From Micavibrio sp. (lineage in GTDB: Bacteria; Pseudomonadota; Alphaproteobacteria; Micavibrionales; Micavibrionaceae): 34,955 bases of DNA. The translations under genes were made by a program, and so were the position numbers. The stretch is from the NCBI GenBank assembly GCA_028290825.1, contig JAQGJB010000048.1, positions 1-34,955 on the forward strand. The letters are read 5' to 3'. The notes below the pieces were generated by a model. The model saw only the letters and a list, made by a program, of their open reading frames with translations, searched no databases and was not told the origin of the DNA. This document shows, in pieces, positions 23,097 through 30,785 of the stretch (positions are counted from its first letter, which is position 1; every line of letters begins with the position of its first letter).

Positions 23097-24287
23097 CTAT
23101 TTCACGCCGAAGGCGTTGGATTGCAGCGTTGCAGGGACAGCACCGGCTTTTACGGCATCGGCTTCGGAATCATTTGACGATCCGCCTGCTGCGGGTTTCA
23201 GTTCATTGAGGGGCATATACGGGATTACGCCCGAACCGCTGGCGGAGCGATCGACGATGATCTTCTGCGCCTTGCCCATGACCTGTTCCATGGTTTCGAT
23301 GTAGAGACGTTCGCGCGTCACATCCTTGCCCTCTAGATAGGCGGCATAGACCGCATTGAAACGGGCGGCATCACCCTGCGCTTTCGTCAAGATGGATTGT
23401 TTGTAACCGTCGGCGGCCTGAAGGATGGCGGCTGCTTCACCGCGCGCCTCGGGCACGATTTTGTTGCGGTAAATTTTAGCATCGTTCTGGACCCGCACGG
23501 CATCCTGGGTTGCGGCGGTTACGTCCTGGAACGCATCGGATACGTCAGGGTGGACGGTCGCCTGCTGGATCACCACGGATTTGATGGAGACGCCTGAATT
23601 ATAGCTGTTCAGCGTTTCCTGCATGATTTTTTTCACGTTGGCACCCACATCACCACGGTTACCGGTGACGATGGGCCAGAGATCGTTCTGGCCGACGACT
23701 TCGCGCAACGCGCTTTCGGCGACTTTCTTGATGGTGCCTTCCTGATCACGGATGTTGAAGACGTATTTCTTCGCGTCGTCGATGTTCCACAGGATGACAA
23801 CGCCGACTTCAATAATGTTGGCGTCGCCGGTCAGCATCTGACTTTCATCCGACACCGAGCCGCGGCGGCCGGTGCCGTCGTCCATGCCGATCTGGATGGT
23901 GCGGTCTTTGGAGACGTTCAGAACCTGGACACTATCGACCGGCCAGGGAATGCGGTAGCCGAGGCCCGCAGCAGTCTGCGTCTCGGTGAATTTGCCGAAG
24001 CGCGTTACGACCGCGTTCTCGCCGGGGTTCACAAGATAAAAGCCGCTGAGCAGCCAGAAAACGAAAATGACCGCAAAGAGGGCAATGCCGACCTGCACCG
24101 GGCCGAAGCCGCCGGGGAAAGCCTGGGAGAATTTGTCGCCGAGCTTTTTGAGCATTTCTTCAAAATCGGGGGGATTGTTGCCGCCGCCGCGGTTGTTACC
24201 ACGGTTATTGCCGGGGCCGCCGCTGCCCCATGGGTTTGGCTTTTCCGGCGGTTTGCGGTCCCAGGGATTGTTGCTGTCGGGGGCCAT
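23097..24287 (-). CDS. hflK: HflK, FtsH-modulating SPFH protein
   Basis: A 396-residue partner of HflC. The cytoplasmic N-terminus is Gly/Asn/Pro-rich (NPWGSGGPGNNRGNNRGGG), typical of HflK. A membrane anchor spans about residues 67-87 (VGIALFAVIFVFWLLSGFY), followed by the SPFH domain (NPGENAVVTRFGKFTETQ, GLGYRIPWPVDSVQVLN) and a helical tail with a KIVPEARGEAAAILQAADGY segment. GAGGAA precedes the ATG. It is first in the hflK-hflC-degP-miaA order and divergent from mrp. Confidence 0.95.
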   Translation of the reverse strand: MAPDSNNPWDRKPPEKPNPWGSGGPGNNRGNNRGGGNNPPDFEEMLKKLGDKFSQAFPGGFGPVQVGIALFAVIFVFWLLSGFYLVNPGENAVVTRFGKFTETQTAAGLGYRIPWPVDSVQVLNVSKDRTIQIGMDDGTGRRGSVSDESQMLTGDANIIEVGVVILWNIDDAKKYVFNIRDQEGTIKKVAESALREVVGQNDLWPIVTGNRGDVGANVKKIMQETLNSYNSGVSIKSVVIQQATVHPDVSDAFQDVTAATQDAVRVQNDAKIYRNKIVPEARGEAAAILQAADGYKQSILTKAQGDAARFNAVYAAYLEGKDVTRERLYIETMEQVMGKAQKIIVDRSASGSGVIPYMPLNELKPAAGGSSNDSEADAVKAGAVPATLQSNAFGVK

Positions 24288-24388
24288 GACGTCGATTCCT
24301 CACAGGAGATTAAAAGCTGGGGATTTAAAAAGCTGGCCAAGTGTAACGTTTCCGGGGTAGAAAGCAACCGCAAGAAAGGTTTTATGGA
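24288..24388. promoter_or_regulatory. Divergent control region between hflK and mrp
   Basis: A 101-bp gap must hold both promoters. An AT-rich centre (about 24308-24345) is present, but I cannot assign a convincing -35/-10 pair. AAAGG at 24375-24379 is the mrp ribosome site. Confidence 0.45.
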
Positions 24389-25468
24389 ATGAGCCAGATC
24401 ACTGAAAAAACCGTGCTGAACGCCCTCGCCCCGCTGATGGCGGGCGACCATGCGCCCGAGATTGCCGGGTTGCAGATTAAAGACGGCGCGGTCACCTTCA
24501 TGATGATCATCGATCCGAAACTGGGTGCCGCGCTTGAGCCATTGCGCCAGTCCGCAGAGAAAGCCGTTATGTCGATTGCGGGCGTTAAAAAAGTTACCGC
24601 CATTCTGACCGCCGAGCGCGATGTTTCAAACGATTCCGCACCCCCGCCAGCCGCCAAGCGCGCGCCATCGCAATTGCGGGAAATGCCTGCCGTGCGTCAT
24701 ATTATCGCCGTCGCCTCGGGCAAGGGCGGGGTTGGTAAATCCACTGTCGCCGTCAACCTTGCGCTGGGCTTACGCCGCCTTGGGTATTCGGTCGGATTGA
24801 TGGATGCGGACATTTACGGGCCGTCGATTCCGCGCATGCTGAACCTGAAGGAAAAACCTGTCGTCGGCGAGAACAAGAAACTTGTCGCGATCAATACCTA
24901 CGGCATCAAAGTCATGTCGATGGGCCTCATGGTCGAGGAAGCGGCGCCGATGATCTGGCGCGGGCCAATGATTCAATCCGCCGTGCGCCAGTTCCTGGAA
25001 GATGTGGAATGGTCGGATCAGGGCAAGCCGCTTGACGTTCTGGTGGTCGATATGCCGCCGGGGACGGGCGATGCGCAATTAACCCTGGTGCAGAAGGTTC
25101 CATTGTCCGGTGCGGTTATTGTATCGACGCCGCAGGATATTGCGCTGATCGATGCGCGCAAGGGCCTGGCGATGTTCAGACAGACCGGCGTGCCGATCCT
25201 CGGTATTGTCGAGAACATGTCTTATTTCTGTTGCCCGCAATGCGGGACGCGGGCGGAGATTTTCGGGCATGGGGGCGCGCGCGCCGAGGCTGAAAAACTG
25301 GGCGTACCGTTCCTTGCGGAAATTCCCCTGCACCCGATGATCCGCACACTCTCGGATGCGGGCACGCCCGTGGTTGCCGAACGGCCCGACAGCCACGAGG
25401 CAAAGGGTTATATCGAGATGGCAAAGATTATTGCGGGCAGCGTTCTCGGCAAAACCCTCGCGGCCTGA
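24389..25468 (+). CDS. apbC: Mrp/ApbC iron-sulfur cluster carrier ATPase
   Basis: A 359-residue P-loop ATPase that carries Fe-S clusters to apoproteins. The N-terminal MIP18-like domain (residues 1-80, including VKKVTAILTAER) is joined by a linker to the ATPase domain with SGKGGVGKST (110-119), the GLMDADIYGPSIPRML switch and VVDMPPGTGDAQLTL. ENMSYFCCPQCGTRAEIFG holds the CxxC that binds the bridging cluster at the dimer interface. The ATG at 24389 is 9 nt after AAAGG; an ATG 5 nt earlier is out of frame. It converges with folA 16 nt away. Confidence 0.95.
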   Translation: MSQITEKTVLNALAPLMAGDHAPEIAGLQIKDGAVTFMMIIDPKLGAALEPLRQSAEKAVMSIAGVKKVTAILTAERDVSNDSAPPPAAKRAPSQLREMPAVRHIIAVASGKGGVGKSTVAVNLALGLRRLGYSVGLMDADIYGPSIPRMLNLKEKPVVGENKKLVAINTYGIKVMSMGLMVEEAAPMIWRGPMIQSAVRQFLEDVEWSDQGKPLDVLVVDMPPGTGDAQLTLVQKVPLSGAVIVSTPQDIALIDARKGLAMFRQTGVPILGIVENMSYFCCPQCGTRAEIFGHGGARAEAEKLGVPFLAEIPLHPMIRTLSDAGTPVVAERPDSHEAKGYIEMAKIIAGSVLGKTLAA

Positions 25469-25484
25469 TTATCAGTAGCGCAGA

Positions 25485-25988
25485 TTAAAGACGGTCAAAG
25501 ACCTTGAGGGCGTAAGGCGGATCGTTTTCGACCGGGGTTGAGGACACTTCGCGCCAATCGTTCAGGTCGAAATCGGGAAAGAGGACATCGCCTTCATAAT
25601 CCCGGTCAATGACAGTCAGATAGAGGCGTTGCGTTACCGGCATGGCCATGGCGTAAATCTGCGCGCCGCCGGTGATGAACACTTCATCGACGCCGTCACG
25701 GATGGCGATCTCACGGCCCTTTTCAATCGCTTCCCCTACCGTCGAAACGGCGATCACATCACCCTTTACGGCATCCGGCTGGCGGCTGACGATTATGTTG
25801 GTGCGACCGGGCAGCGGCCTGCCGCCGAGGGCATCGAAGGATTTGCGGCCCATGATGATCGGCTTGCCCATCGTGGTGCGTTTGAAATATTTGAATTCTT
25901 CCGGGATATGCCAGGGCATCTTGTTGTCGCGCCCGATGACGCGGTTACGGGCCATGGCGGCAATGGCGGCGATAATGGGTTCGGTCAC
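25485..25988 (-). CDS. folA: Dihydrofolate reductase
   Basis: A 167-residue NADPH-dependent reductase that regenerates tetrahydrofolate after thymidylate synthesis. IAAMARNRVIGRDNKMPWHI is the N-terminal substrate loop and the catalytic acid is Glu31 (in PEEFKYFK). KPIIMGRKSFDALGGRPLPG is the NADPH and folate-site helix; VFITGGAQIYAMAMP and RLYLTVID complete the fold. It is last of a minus-strand thyA - unknown - folA run, 21 nt after the unknown gene, a classic functional pairing with thyA. Confidence 0.96.
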   Translation of the reverse strand: MTEPIIAAIAAMARNRVIGRDNKMPWHIPEEFKYFKRTTMGKPIIMGRKSFDALGGRPLPGRTNIIVSRQPDAVKGDVIAVSTVGEAIEKGREIAIRDGVDEVFITGGAQIYAMAMPVTQRLYLTVIDRDYEGDVLFPDFDLNDWREVSSTPVENDPPYALKVFDRL

Positions 25989-26009
25989 GGCAGGGCCTTT
26001 CAGCTGGAA

Positions 26010-26672
26010 TTACGGCTGAAGGCTAGCCGAATTTGTCGGTTTTGCAAGGGTTGTCCCGGACACCAGGCCGTTCCACAACGACCGTCCCTGCGCGGTCAGG
26101 ATCGCGGCGTTGCAATTCAGGATGATATGATCCAGCCTTGCGGCAAGGTGGGAGTAATCCCGCCCGTAGGCCAACGCCTGCCGCGCGGTCACGATATAAT
26201 CAATATCGCTGGCCAGTACGCCTTCGTCTTCGTAAAGATTTCCCTGCGGATCGTAGAGTTCGTTGATGCGGCGGAAATTATCGGTGCGGGCGCAATTGCC
26301 GTAGGCCAGTTCGGCGGCGGCGGTGCGCCATTTCAACCGGTCATCCCAGGCCATTTCCTCCAGCGGCAATTCGGAGGCGATCACCAGCGGCAGAGACCAG
26401 GTTTTTAAAACTTCACGCAAATCGTGAACATCATGATGCGGCCCGGTCACATGATCGGCAACGGCGCGCATCTGGTGCGCATGCGCGGAAAGTGTTTCGC
26501 ATTTTTCAGGCGGTATACCGAGGTCGAGCCATATGCGGCGCGGCGTGCGGCGCGCTTCCTCCCTCAGGGCGGCAAGGCGTTCGTCCGGCTTCATTGCGGC
26601 GAAACGATTATACGCCGCCTGCTGTACCGGGAAGCGATTGAAAATCCTGCGGAGGAACGAAGAATCAGCCAT
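26010..26672 (-). CDS. Unknown protein between thyA and folA; possible degenerate HD domain
   Basis: A 220-residue soluble protein. I do not recognise it with certainty. By eye, CETLSAHAHQMRAVADHV resembles the first helix of YfbR/HDDC2-type 5'-nucleotidases (an AEHS-like histidine), and DIDYIVTARQALAYGRDY resembles their last helix (an Asp followed by a QA-x-Y pattern). The central stretch that should carry the His-Asp pair reads LKTWSLPLVIASELPLEEM instead, so the metal site would be broken. A basic, amphipathic N-terminus (FLRRIFNRFP) precedes this. Its position between thyA and folA suggests a nucleotide- or folate-linked role, since YfbR relatives act on deoxynucleoside monophosphates. 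The HD idea is inference. Confidence 0.6.
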   Translation of the reverse strand: MADSSFLRRIFNRFPVQQAAYNRFAAMKPDERLAALREEARRTPRRIWLDLGIPPEKCETLSAHAHQMRAVADHVTGPHHDVHDLREVLKTWSLPLVIASELPLEEMAWDDRLKWRTAAAELAYGNCARTDNFRRINELYDPQGNLYEDEGVLASDIDYIVTARQALAYGRDYSHLAARLDHIILNCNAAILTAQGRSLWNGLVSGTTLAKPTNSASLQP

Positions 26673-26742
26673 GACCTGAATCTAGCGAAAACGGGTTGAG
26701 ACCGCCGCTAAATTCGATTGTGCAGACGCTCAGTCAGCGGGC

Positions 26743-27537
26743 TTAAACCGCAATCGGCGCCTTGATGCCGGGGTGAGACTGATACCCGATCAGTTCGAAA
26801 TCCTCGAATTTGAAATCGAAGAGATTGGTCACGTGCGGGTTGAGGTGCATTTCGGGAAGCGGCAGGAAGTCGCGCGACAATTGCAGCTTTGCCTGGTCGA
26901 TATGATTTGAATAGAGATGGGCATCACCGAAAGTGTGAATGAATTCACCGGGCTTCAGGCCGCAGACCTGGGCGATCATCATGGTCAGCAAGGCATAGGA
27001 GGCGATGTTGAACGGTACGCCGAGGAAAATATCGGCGGAGCGCTGGTACAGCTGGCATGACAGTTTGCCGTCGGCGACATAGAACTGGAACAGGCAGTGG
27101 CATGGTGGCAGAGCCATCTGGGTGATATAGGGCACGTTCCAGGCCGAGACGATGAGGCGGCGTGAATCGGGGTTGCGTTTGATCTCGTTGACGAGGTTTG
27201 AAATCTGGTCGATATGGCTGCCGTCCGGGGTTGGCCAGGAGCGCCACTGATAGCCGTAGACAGGGCCGAGATCGCCCTTTTCATCCGCCCATTCGTCCCA
27301 GATCGAGACGCCGTTGTCTTTCAGGTATTTGATGTTGGTATCACCGGAGAGGAACCAGATCAGTTCATGGATGATGGATTTCAGGTGCAGCTTTTTCGTC
27401 GTCACCATCGGGAACCCGGCCTGCAGGTCGAAGCGCATCTGGTGTCCGAAAACGCTGAGCGTGCCGGTGCCGGTGCGGTCTTCCTTCTTCGTGCCGGTTT
27501 CGAGGACGCGGCGCATGAGGTCATGGTATTGCTGCAT
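26743..27537 (-). CDS. thyA: Thymidylate synthase
   Basis: The enzyme methylates dUMP to dTMP with methylene-tetrahydrofolate. Its 264 residues equal the E. coli enzyme and the numbering is collinear: the catalytic cysteine is Cys146 in [55 protein letters not shown] and the dUMP-binding [18 protein letters not shown] are all present. AGGAGA lies 8 nt before the ATG. It heads the minus-strand group with the unknown gene (70-nt gap) and folA, and a -10-type TATAAT lies just upstream. Confidence 0.97.
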   Translation of the reverse strand: MQQYHDLMRRVLETGTKKEDRTGTGTLSVFGHQMRFDLQAGFPMVTTKKLHLKSIIHELIWFLSGDTNIKYLKDNGVSIWDEWADEKGDLGPVYGYQWRSWPTPDGSHIDQISNLVNEIKRNPDSRRLIVSAWNVPYITQMALPPCHCLFQFYVADGKLSCQLYQRSADIFLGVPFNIASYALLTMMIAQVCGLKPGEFIHTFGDAHLYSNHIDQAKLQLSRDFLPLPEMHLNPHVTNLFDFKFEDFELIGYQSHPGIKAPIAV

Positions 27538-27563
27538 GAGGGTATCTCCTGAGATTAGGCCTT

Positions 27564-27592
27564 ATTATACCGTGTCGGCGGGGACGGGTTAA
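27564..27592 (-). promoter_or_regulatory. Probable thyA promoter
   Basis: On the minus strand a perfect TATAAT (27564-27569) has TTAACC (27587-27592) 17 nt upstream, 4 of 6 to the -35 consensus. The predicted start of transcription leaves a leader of about 20 nt before the thyA ATG. Confidence 0.55.
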
Positions 27593-27693
27593 GCGGGGAT
27601 GCGGCTTTTTGGGCGAGATAAAGCTGTGAATCATGAAATTTCGGGCGGTTCGGAGGTCTTCAAAATTCTGATGAGGTTCATTTTTTTGGAAAT

Positions 27694-27722
27694 TTGCACT
27701 CTGTTTCCCGTAATGATATTCT
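27694..27722 (+). promoter_or_regulatory. Possible promoter for the HAD-like gene
   Basis: TTGCAC (27694-27699) and TATTCT (27717-27722) are 17 nt apart and lie 33 nt before the ATG at 27755. The 217-bp gap from thyA holds this and the divergent thyA promoter. Confidence 0.42.
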
Positions 27723-27754
27723 CGTGCCTTCACCAAAAACGGGAAAGAACAGGT

Positions 27755-28165
27755 ATGCTGCGCCCAAATTTTGAAATGTCCGGTCAGGACAAGCCCGGGG
27801 TTTTCGCGGGAATTTTTTGTGATTATTTCGGCACATTGGTCGGGGTTGGCGGGACGATCAATACGGAGCTTGTGTCCTATCTCAACATCCAGCACGCGGC
27901 GGGCAAGAACATCGTGATTTTTTCGACCGTGCCCGACGATGCGGCGGCGATCCTGCCGCGGCTGGGCCTGCACCCCGATATTGCCAAGGTTGTGAAGAAA
28001 CTGGATTATTATCACCGCCTGCTGGAAACGGTGATCGATGACAATCCGACAGTTTCATTGAAAGCGGTGACGCTTTTCGACCCGAAATCGGCGGTTTTCC
28101 TTTCCATCATGCGGGATTGCCTGCGCAATGCGCCGCCCGCACAGCCGGTTCCCGGACTTTCCTGA
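27755..28165 (+). CDS. Small HAD-like protein with an altered motif I
   Basis: A 136-residue protein. The ATG at 27755 is preferred; an in-frame ATG at 27599 lies across the divergent promoters and gives no family similarity. FCDYFGTLVG (residues 21-30) is HAD motif I with the nucleophile Asp23, but the second, general-acid Asp is Phe25. NIVIFSTVPDDAA matches motif II (Ser/Thr), VVKKLDYYHR could supply the motif III lysine and VIDDNP resembles motif IV. There is no cap domain. Loss of the second Asp would be expected to weaken phosphatase activity, so a binding or phosphotransfer role is possible. Ribosome site weak (CAGGT). It lies just before ssrA. Assignment by eye. Confidence 0.7.
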   Translation: MLRPNFEMSGQDKPGVFAGIFCDYFGTLVGVGGTINTELVSYLNIQHAAGKNIVIFSTVPDDAAAILPRLGLHPDIAKVVKKLDYYHRLLETVIDDNPTVSLKAVTLFDPKSAVFLSIMRDCLRNAPPAQPVPGLS

Positions 28166-28179
28166 ATCCCCGGTTTTCC

Positions 28180-28207
28180 TTGAAAAAGCGTGGCCTTGCG
28201 CTATACT
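28180..28207 (+). promoter_or_regulatory. ssrA promoter
   Basis: TTGAAA (28180-28185) and TATACT (28202-28207) with a 16-nt spacer, close to consensus and immediately upstream of the tmRNA acceptor piece. Predicted transcription start is near 28214. Confidence 0.78.
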
Positions 28208-28213
28208 TATATC

Positions 28214-28576
28214 TGCCGGAGCAATCCGGAGATGATGCTGAACGCGATTCAGAATAGACGACGTGGACCCGGGGGCAGTGCCCGGCGGCTCCACCATAAA
28301 TCCCCCCTCTCTCGTCGGGGGCTTTATGATGGGGCCGAAACAGGATCGACACGCGTGATAAAGGGAAAGCTTGTATCCGTATTGGCAAGTCGTTATCTGG
28401 CCATTTTTATATTTGCAAACGACAACTTCGTCGTAGCGAATGACAACACCTTCGCGGGTGATGTCGCTATCGCTGCCTAGTAATAGGTAGTTGTAGTTAG
28501 TAGCTGCAAATCAATCCCTGCGAATTAGACACTCGCAGGTGGGGCTGGGACCGGGCCTCGCAACAGAACCGGTCCA
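28214..28576 (+). ncRNA. ssrA: Circularly permuted two-piece tmRNA
   Basis: The RNA rescues stalled ribosomes by acting as tRNA and then mRNA. The gene is permuted as in alphaproteobacteria. The acceptor piece comes first, with T-stem CCGGG/CCCGG around a GGCAGTG loop (no canonical TTC) and the 3' end GGCTCCACCA at 28287-28296. An intervening segment of 34 nt (28297-28330) folds as a hairpin around CCCCC/GGGGG. The coding piece starts at 28331 with GGGGCCGAAACAGGATCGAC; GGGGCC can pair with GGCTCC of the acceptor end. The tag frame is at 28415-28480, followed by pseudoknot-like and hairpin sequence (CCTGCGA with TCGCAGG). Exact mature ends of the pieces are not certain; the 5' limit is set from the promoter and the 3' limit from the terminator. 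Confidence 0.93.
28415..28480 (+). other. ssrA: tmRNA tag reading frame with a duplicated ANDN motif
   Basis: From the resume codon GCA at 28415 to TAG at 28478-28480 there are 21 sense codons. In order they give ANDNFVV, then ANDNTF, then AGDVAIAA. With the alanine carried by tmRNA itself the appended tag would be 22 residues. Typical alphaproteobacterial tags are about 12-15 and have ANDN once. The two ANDN copies use different codons at two of four positions (GCA AAC GAC AAC against GCG AAT GAC AAC), so the duplication is not brand new. The C-terminal end is IAA rather than the usual LAA or VAA. The resume position is inferred from family position and preceding sequence. Confidence 0.85.
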
Positions 28577-28586
28577 CCTTTATTTT
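28546..28586 (+). terminator. ssrA terminator
   Basis: GGACCGG (28548-28554) pairs with CCGGTCC (28569-28575), followed after ACC by TTTATTTTT (28579-28587). It closes the tmRNA transcript; part of the stem may remain in the coding piece before processing. Confidence 0.7.
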
Positions 28587-28604
28587 TCCCCCTTTTTCCC
28601 ATAC

Positions 28605-28690
28605 CGTCGTTGCGAGCGAAAGCGAAGCAATCAGGGGCATTATGCGCATCCCGGGAATTGCTTCGTCGGCTTCGCCTCCTCGCAATGACG
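28605..28690 (+). repeat. Palindromic intergenic repeat (MITE/REP-like)
   Basis: An 86-bp element with long inverted ends. The left end reads CGTCGTTGCGAGCGAAAGCG and continues AAGCAATC; the right end, read backwards, gives CGTCATTGCGAGGAGGCGAA and continues GCCGACGAAGCAATTCC. The two ends match over most of 30 bp with a small insertion on the right, around a short centre. I know this TTGCGAG...GAAGCAAT type as a widespread palindromic repeat in several alphaproteobacteria. It lies between the ssrA terminator and the ligase gene and ends one base before the ATG at 28692. No second copy is visible in the window. Confidence 0.8.
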
Positions 28691-28691
28691 A

Positions 28692-30632
28692 ATGAGACAC
28701 ATGAAAATAACCACTATCGCCCGCCTGTCCGGCCTATTCTGGGCCCTCGCCTTTTTTCTGAGCCTCGGGACGATTCCGCCGCTAGAGATCGAACGGCTTG
28801 AGGCGATGGTGTTCGGGTTGTTTTCGCTTCTTCCCCTGATCCTTTGCGGCAGGCCGCTCGGTGCGCGCGTCATGGCGGCGCCACGCGTTGGCGGGCTGAT
28901 GCTCGGGTTATGGCTGCTGGCGACGGTCAGTTGCGCGTGGTCGGTGGCACCACCGATCAGCCTCATCTACCTCGGCATCTTCTGCTGTCTTCCGGCGACG
29001 GTTCTGGCGGTGCTGATTGCCGATCCGGCGGTACGGCAGGGTTTCCTGCAATCTGCGCTGGTCTGCGCGGGGATTGTGGTTCTGGGGCTGGCGGTCTGGG
29101 CGCTGGTGCAGATTTTCTTTATGCCGGAGCATCTGGTTTACGGACAGGTGCGCGACCCGTTTTCGAATCCGAATATTTTTGCGGCCTTGCTGAGCCTCGG
29201 ATTTTTTACCGCGCTGGCCATGGCGTTGCAGGCGGACGGGAAAGGCAGCGCGCGCCTCCTGATGGCGGCGGCGTTCATTATTCTGTGCGCGTTTGTGGCG
29301 ATGGCGGGCAAGGCCGCCAGCATGTTGTTATTCGCGGGGGTGGCAATCTGGCTGGCCGTGTCGTGGCGGGCGATATTCCCGGCACATTGGAAAAGCCTGG
29401 CCAGCATGGCGGCTGGCTTGATCATGGTGGAAGGTTTAATTGCAAACCTGCCGGGGCGGGCCAGCCTGCTCTCGTCGATGGGCGGGCTGGTTGAGGGGAA
29501 CGTGACCAGTTCGCTGGCGCGGCTGGATTTATGGCGGGCGACATGGGCGATGATTGCGAAACATCCGTGGACGGGGGCGGGGTACCGCAGTTTCTTCCTG
29601 GTCTATCCGTCGGAGCGTCTGCCCGGCGAAATTTATTCCGGCGGTTTCATGGCCCATAACGACCCGTTGCAGTTATGGGCGGAGATCGGGGTTATGGGTC
29701 CAATCTTATTTTATGCGATCGGTCTTGGAGTATTCTACCGGTTCATCAGGTTCTGGCGTGAGGGCGCGGCGGCGGGGACAATGAAGGCATCTGTCCTGGC
29801 CCTCTTTCTTGGATGTTCGGCATTCGTGGCGCACAGCCATGTCGATTTCCCCTTCTACGCCATGCCGACAATGATGGTCTTCGGGCTAGTCCTTGCCTGG
29901 CTGCTGGCCAAAACCGATATCGAGGCGAAAGCGACGCCGCTTGATTTTATGGCAGGCTGGCCCCGTGCGCTGCAGGGTGTGGCCGTGGCGGGGCCGGTGA
30001 TGGCGATCGTGATGGTTTTCACGCCAATCATGCTGGGCGAATACCAGACCGGGCGCGCGGAACAGGCGATGCAGCGCGGCGACATGCAGGGGTTTGGCCG
30101 CGCGGTGAATGCGGCGAATAAAATCGGCTGGGGCATGAATGACCGCCCCTATCTGCAGGCGACGCGGGTACCGATGGGCATCCTGGAGACACGCGGCGCC
30201 CGCCTCGGCCAAGAGGAACAAATGAAATTGTTTCAGCAGGTCGACAGCCTCCTCAACCGGGCGCAGGACCGGAACGCGATGATGGCGGGGGTCTGGTATC
30301 AGCGCGGGCTTCTGGTCCGCGCTGTCAGCCCCGCAGTGGTACCGTCCGGTTATCCGGAGGAGGCGGCGTGCTTTGCCAGGGCCATGGCCATTAATCCGCT
30401 TTATCTTCCGGCGCGTCTGGCGCTTGCGGATATTTATGAGAAGCGCGGCGATAAAAAGAAGACGCTGGAGGTTCTGGCCGCAGGCGTAGCGTGGCCGTAT
30501 ACCAGCTATGATTCCTATGCCTATCTCGACCGGACGGAGACACTGGCCAAGGCGTTGCACCGGGATGATCTCCTGCCCGTCATCGCGCAGGCGCGGGAGC
30601 GGCAGAAATCCCGCCTGCCCGTTGGCGAGTAA
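28692..30632 (+). CDS. O-antigen-ligase-like membrane protein with C-terminal TPR-like extension
   Basis: A 646-residue polytopic protein. About ten to twelve hydrophobic segments fill residues 10-465. The Wzy_C/WaaL core is seen in the loop LARLDLWRATWAMIAKHPWT then GAGYRSFFLVYP and FMAHNDPLQLWAEIGVMGP, then AHSHVDFPFYAMP. WaaL proteins ligate undecaprenyl-linked glycan to lipid A core; relatives act on proteins or polymerise glycans. After the last membrane segment, about 180 periplasmic residues have alpha-repeat character (ARAMAINPLYLPARLALADI, YEKRGDKKKTLEVLAAG), as in PglL- or Wzy-type extensions. The start is uncertain (28692 or 28701); neither has a ribosome site, and the palindromic repeat abuts it. 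No glycan cluster lies nearby, so the substrate is open. Confidence 0.85.
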   Translation: MRHMKITTIARLSGLFWALAFFLSLGTIPPLEIERLEAMVFGLFSLLPLILCGRPLGARVMAAPRVGGLMLGLWLLATVSCAWSVAPPISLIYLGIFCCLPATVLAVLIADPAVRQGFLQSALVCAGIVVLGLAVWALVQIFFMPEHLVYGQVRDPFSNPNIFAALLSLGFFTALAMALQADGKGSARLLMAAAFIILCAFVAMAGKAASMLLFAGVAIWLAVSWRAIFPAHWKSLASMAAGLIMVEGLIANLPGRASLLSSMGGLVEGNVTSSLARLDLWRATWAMIAKHPWTGAGYRSFFLVYPSERLPGEIYSGGFMAHNDPLQLWAEIGVMGPILFYAIGLGVFYRFIRFWREGAAAGTMKASVLALFLGCSAFVAHSHVDFPFYAMPTMMVFGLVLAWLLAKTDIEAKATPLDFMAGWPRALQGVAVAGPVMAIVMVFTPIMLGEYQTGRAEQAMQRGDMQGFGRAVNAANKIGWGMNDRPYLQATRVPMGILETRGARLGQEEQMKLFQQVDSLLNRAQDRNAMMAGVWYQRGLLVRAVSPAVVPSGYPEEAACFARAMAINPLYLPARLALADIYEKRGDKKKTLEVLAAGVAWPYTSYDSYAYLDRTETLAKALHRDDLLPVIAQARERQKSRLPVGE

Positions 30633-30785
30633 GCGGGCCTGCAATTTGTCCACAGGCATTTCAGGCACCTGGCCTGCGCGCTATGGTCACCCCGCACGGG
30701 ATATGCGACATAACTGTGTGCGATTCGCGCAATTTTCCTAATTTCCGCCTTGTCTCCTCCCTCCCAATCGGTCAAGAATACAGCC

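Noticed and set aside
28190-28480. A 96-codon frame across the tmRNA gene that ends in the tag.
   Set aside because: The frame is open by chance through the acceptor piece and spacer; the only translated part expected is the tag from 28415.
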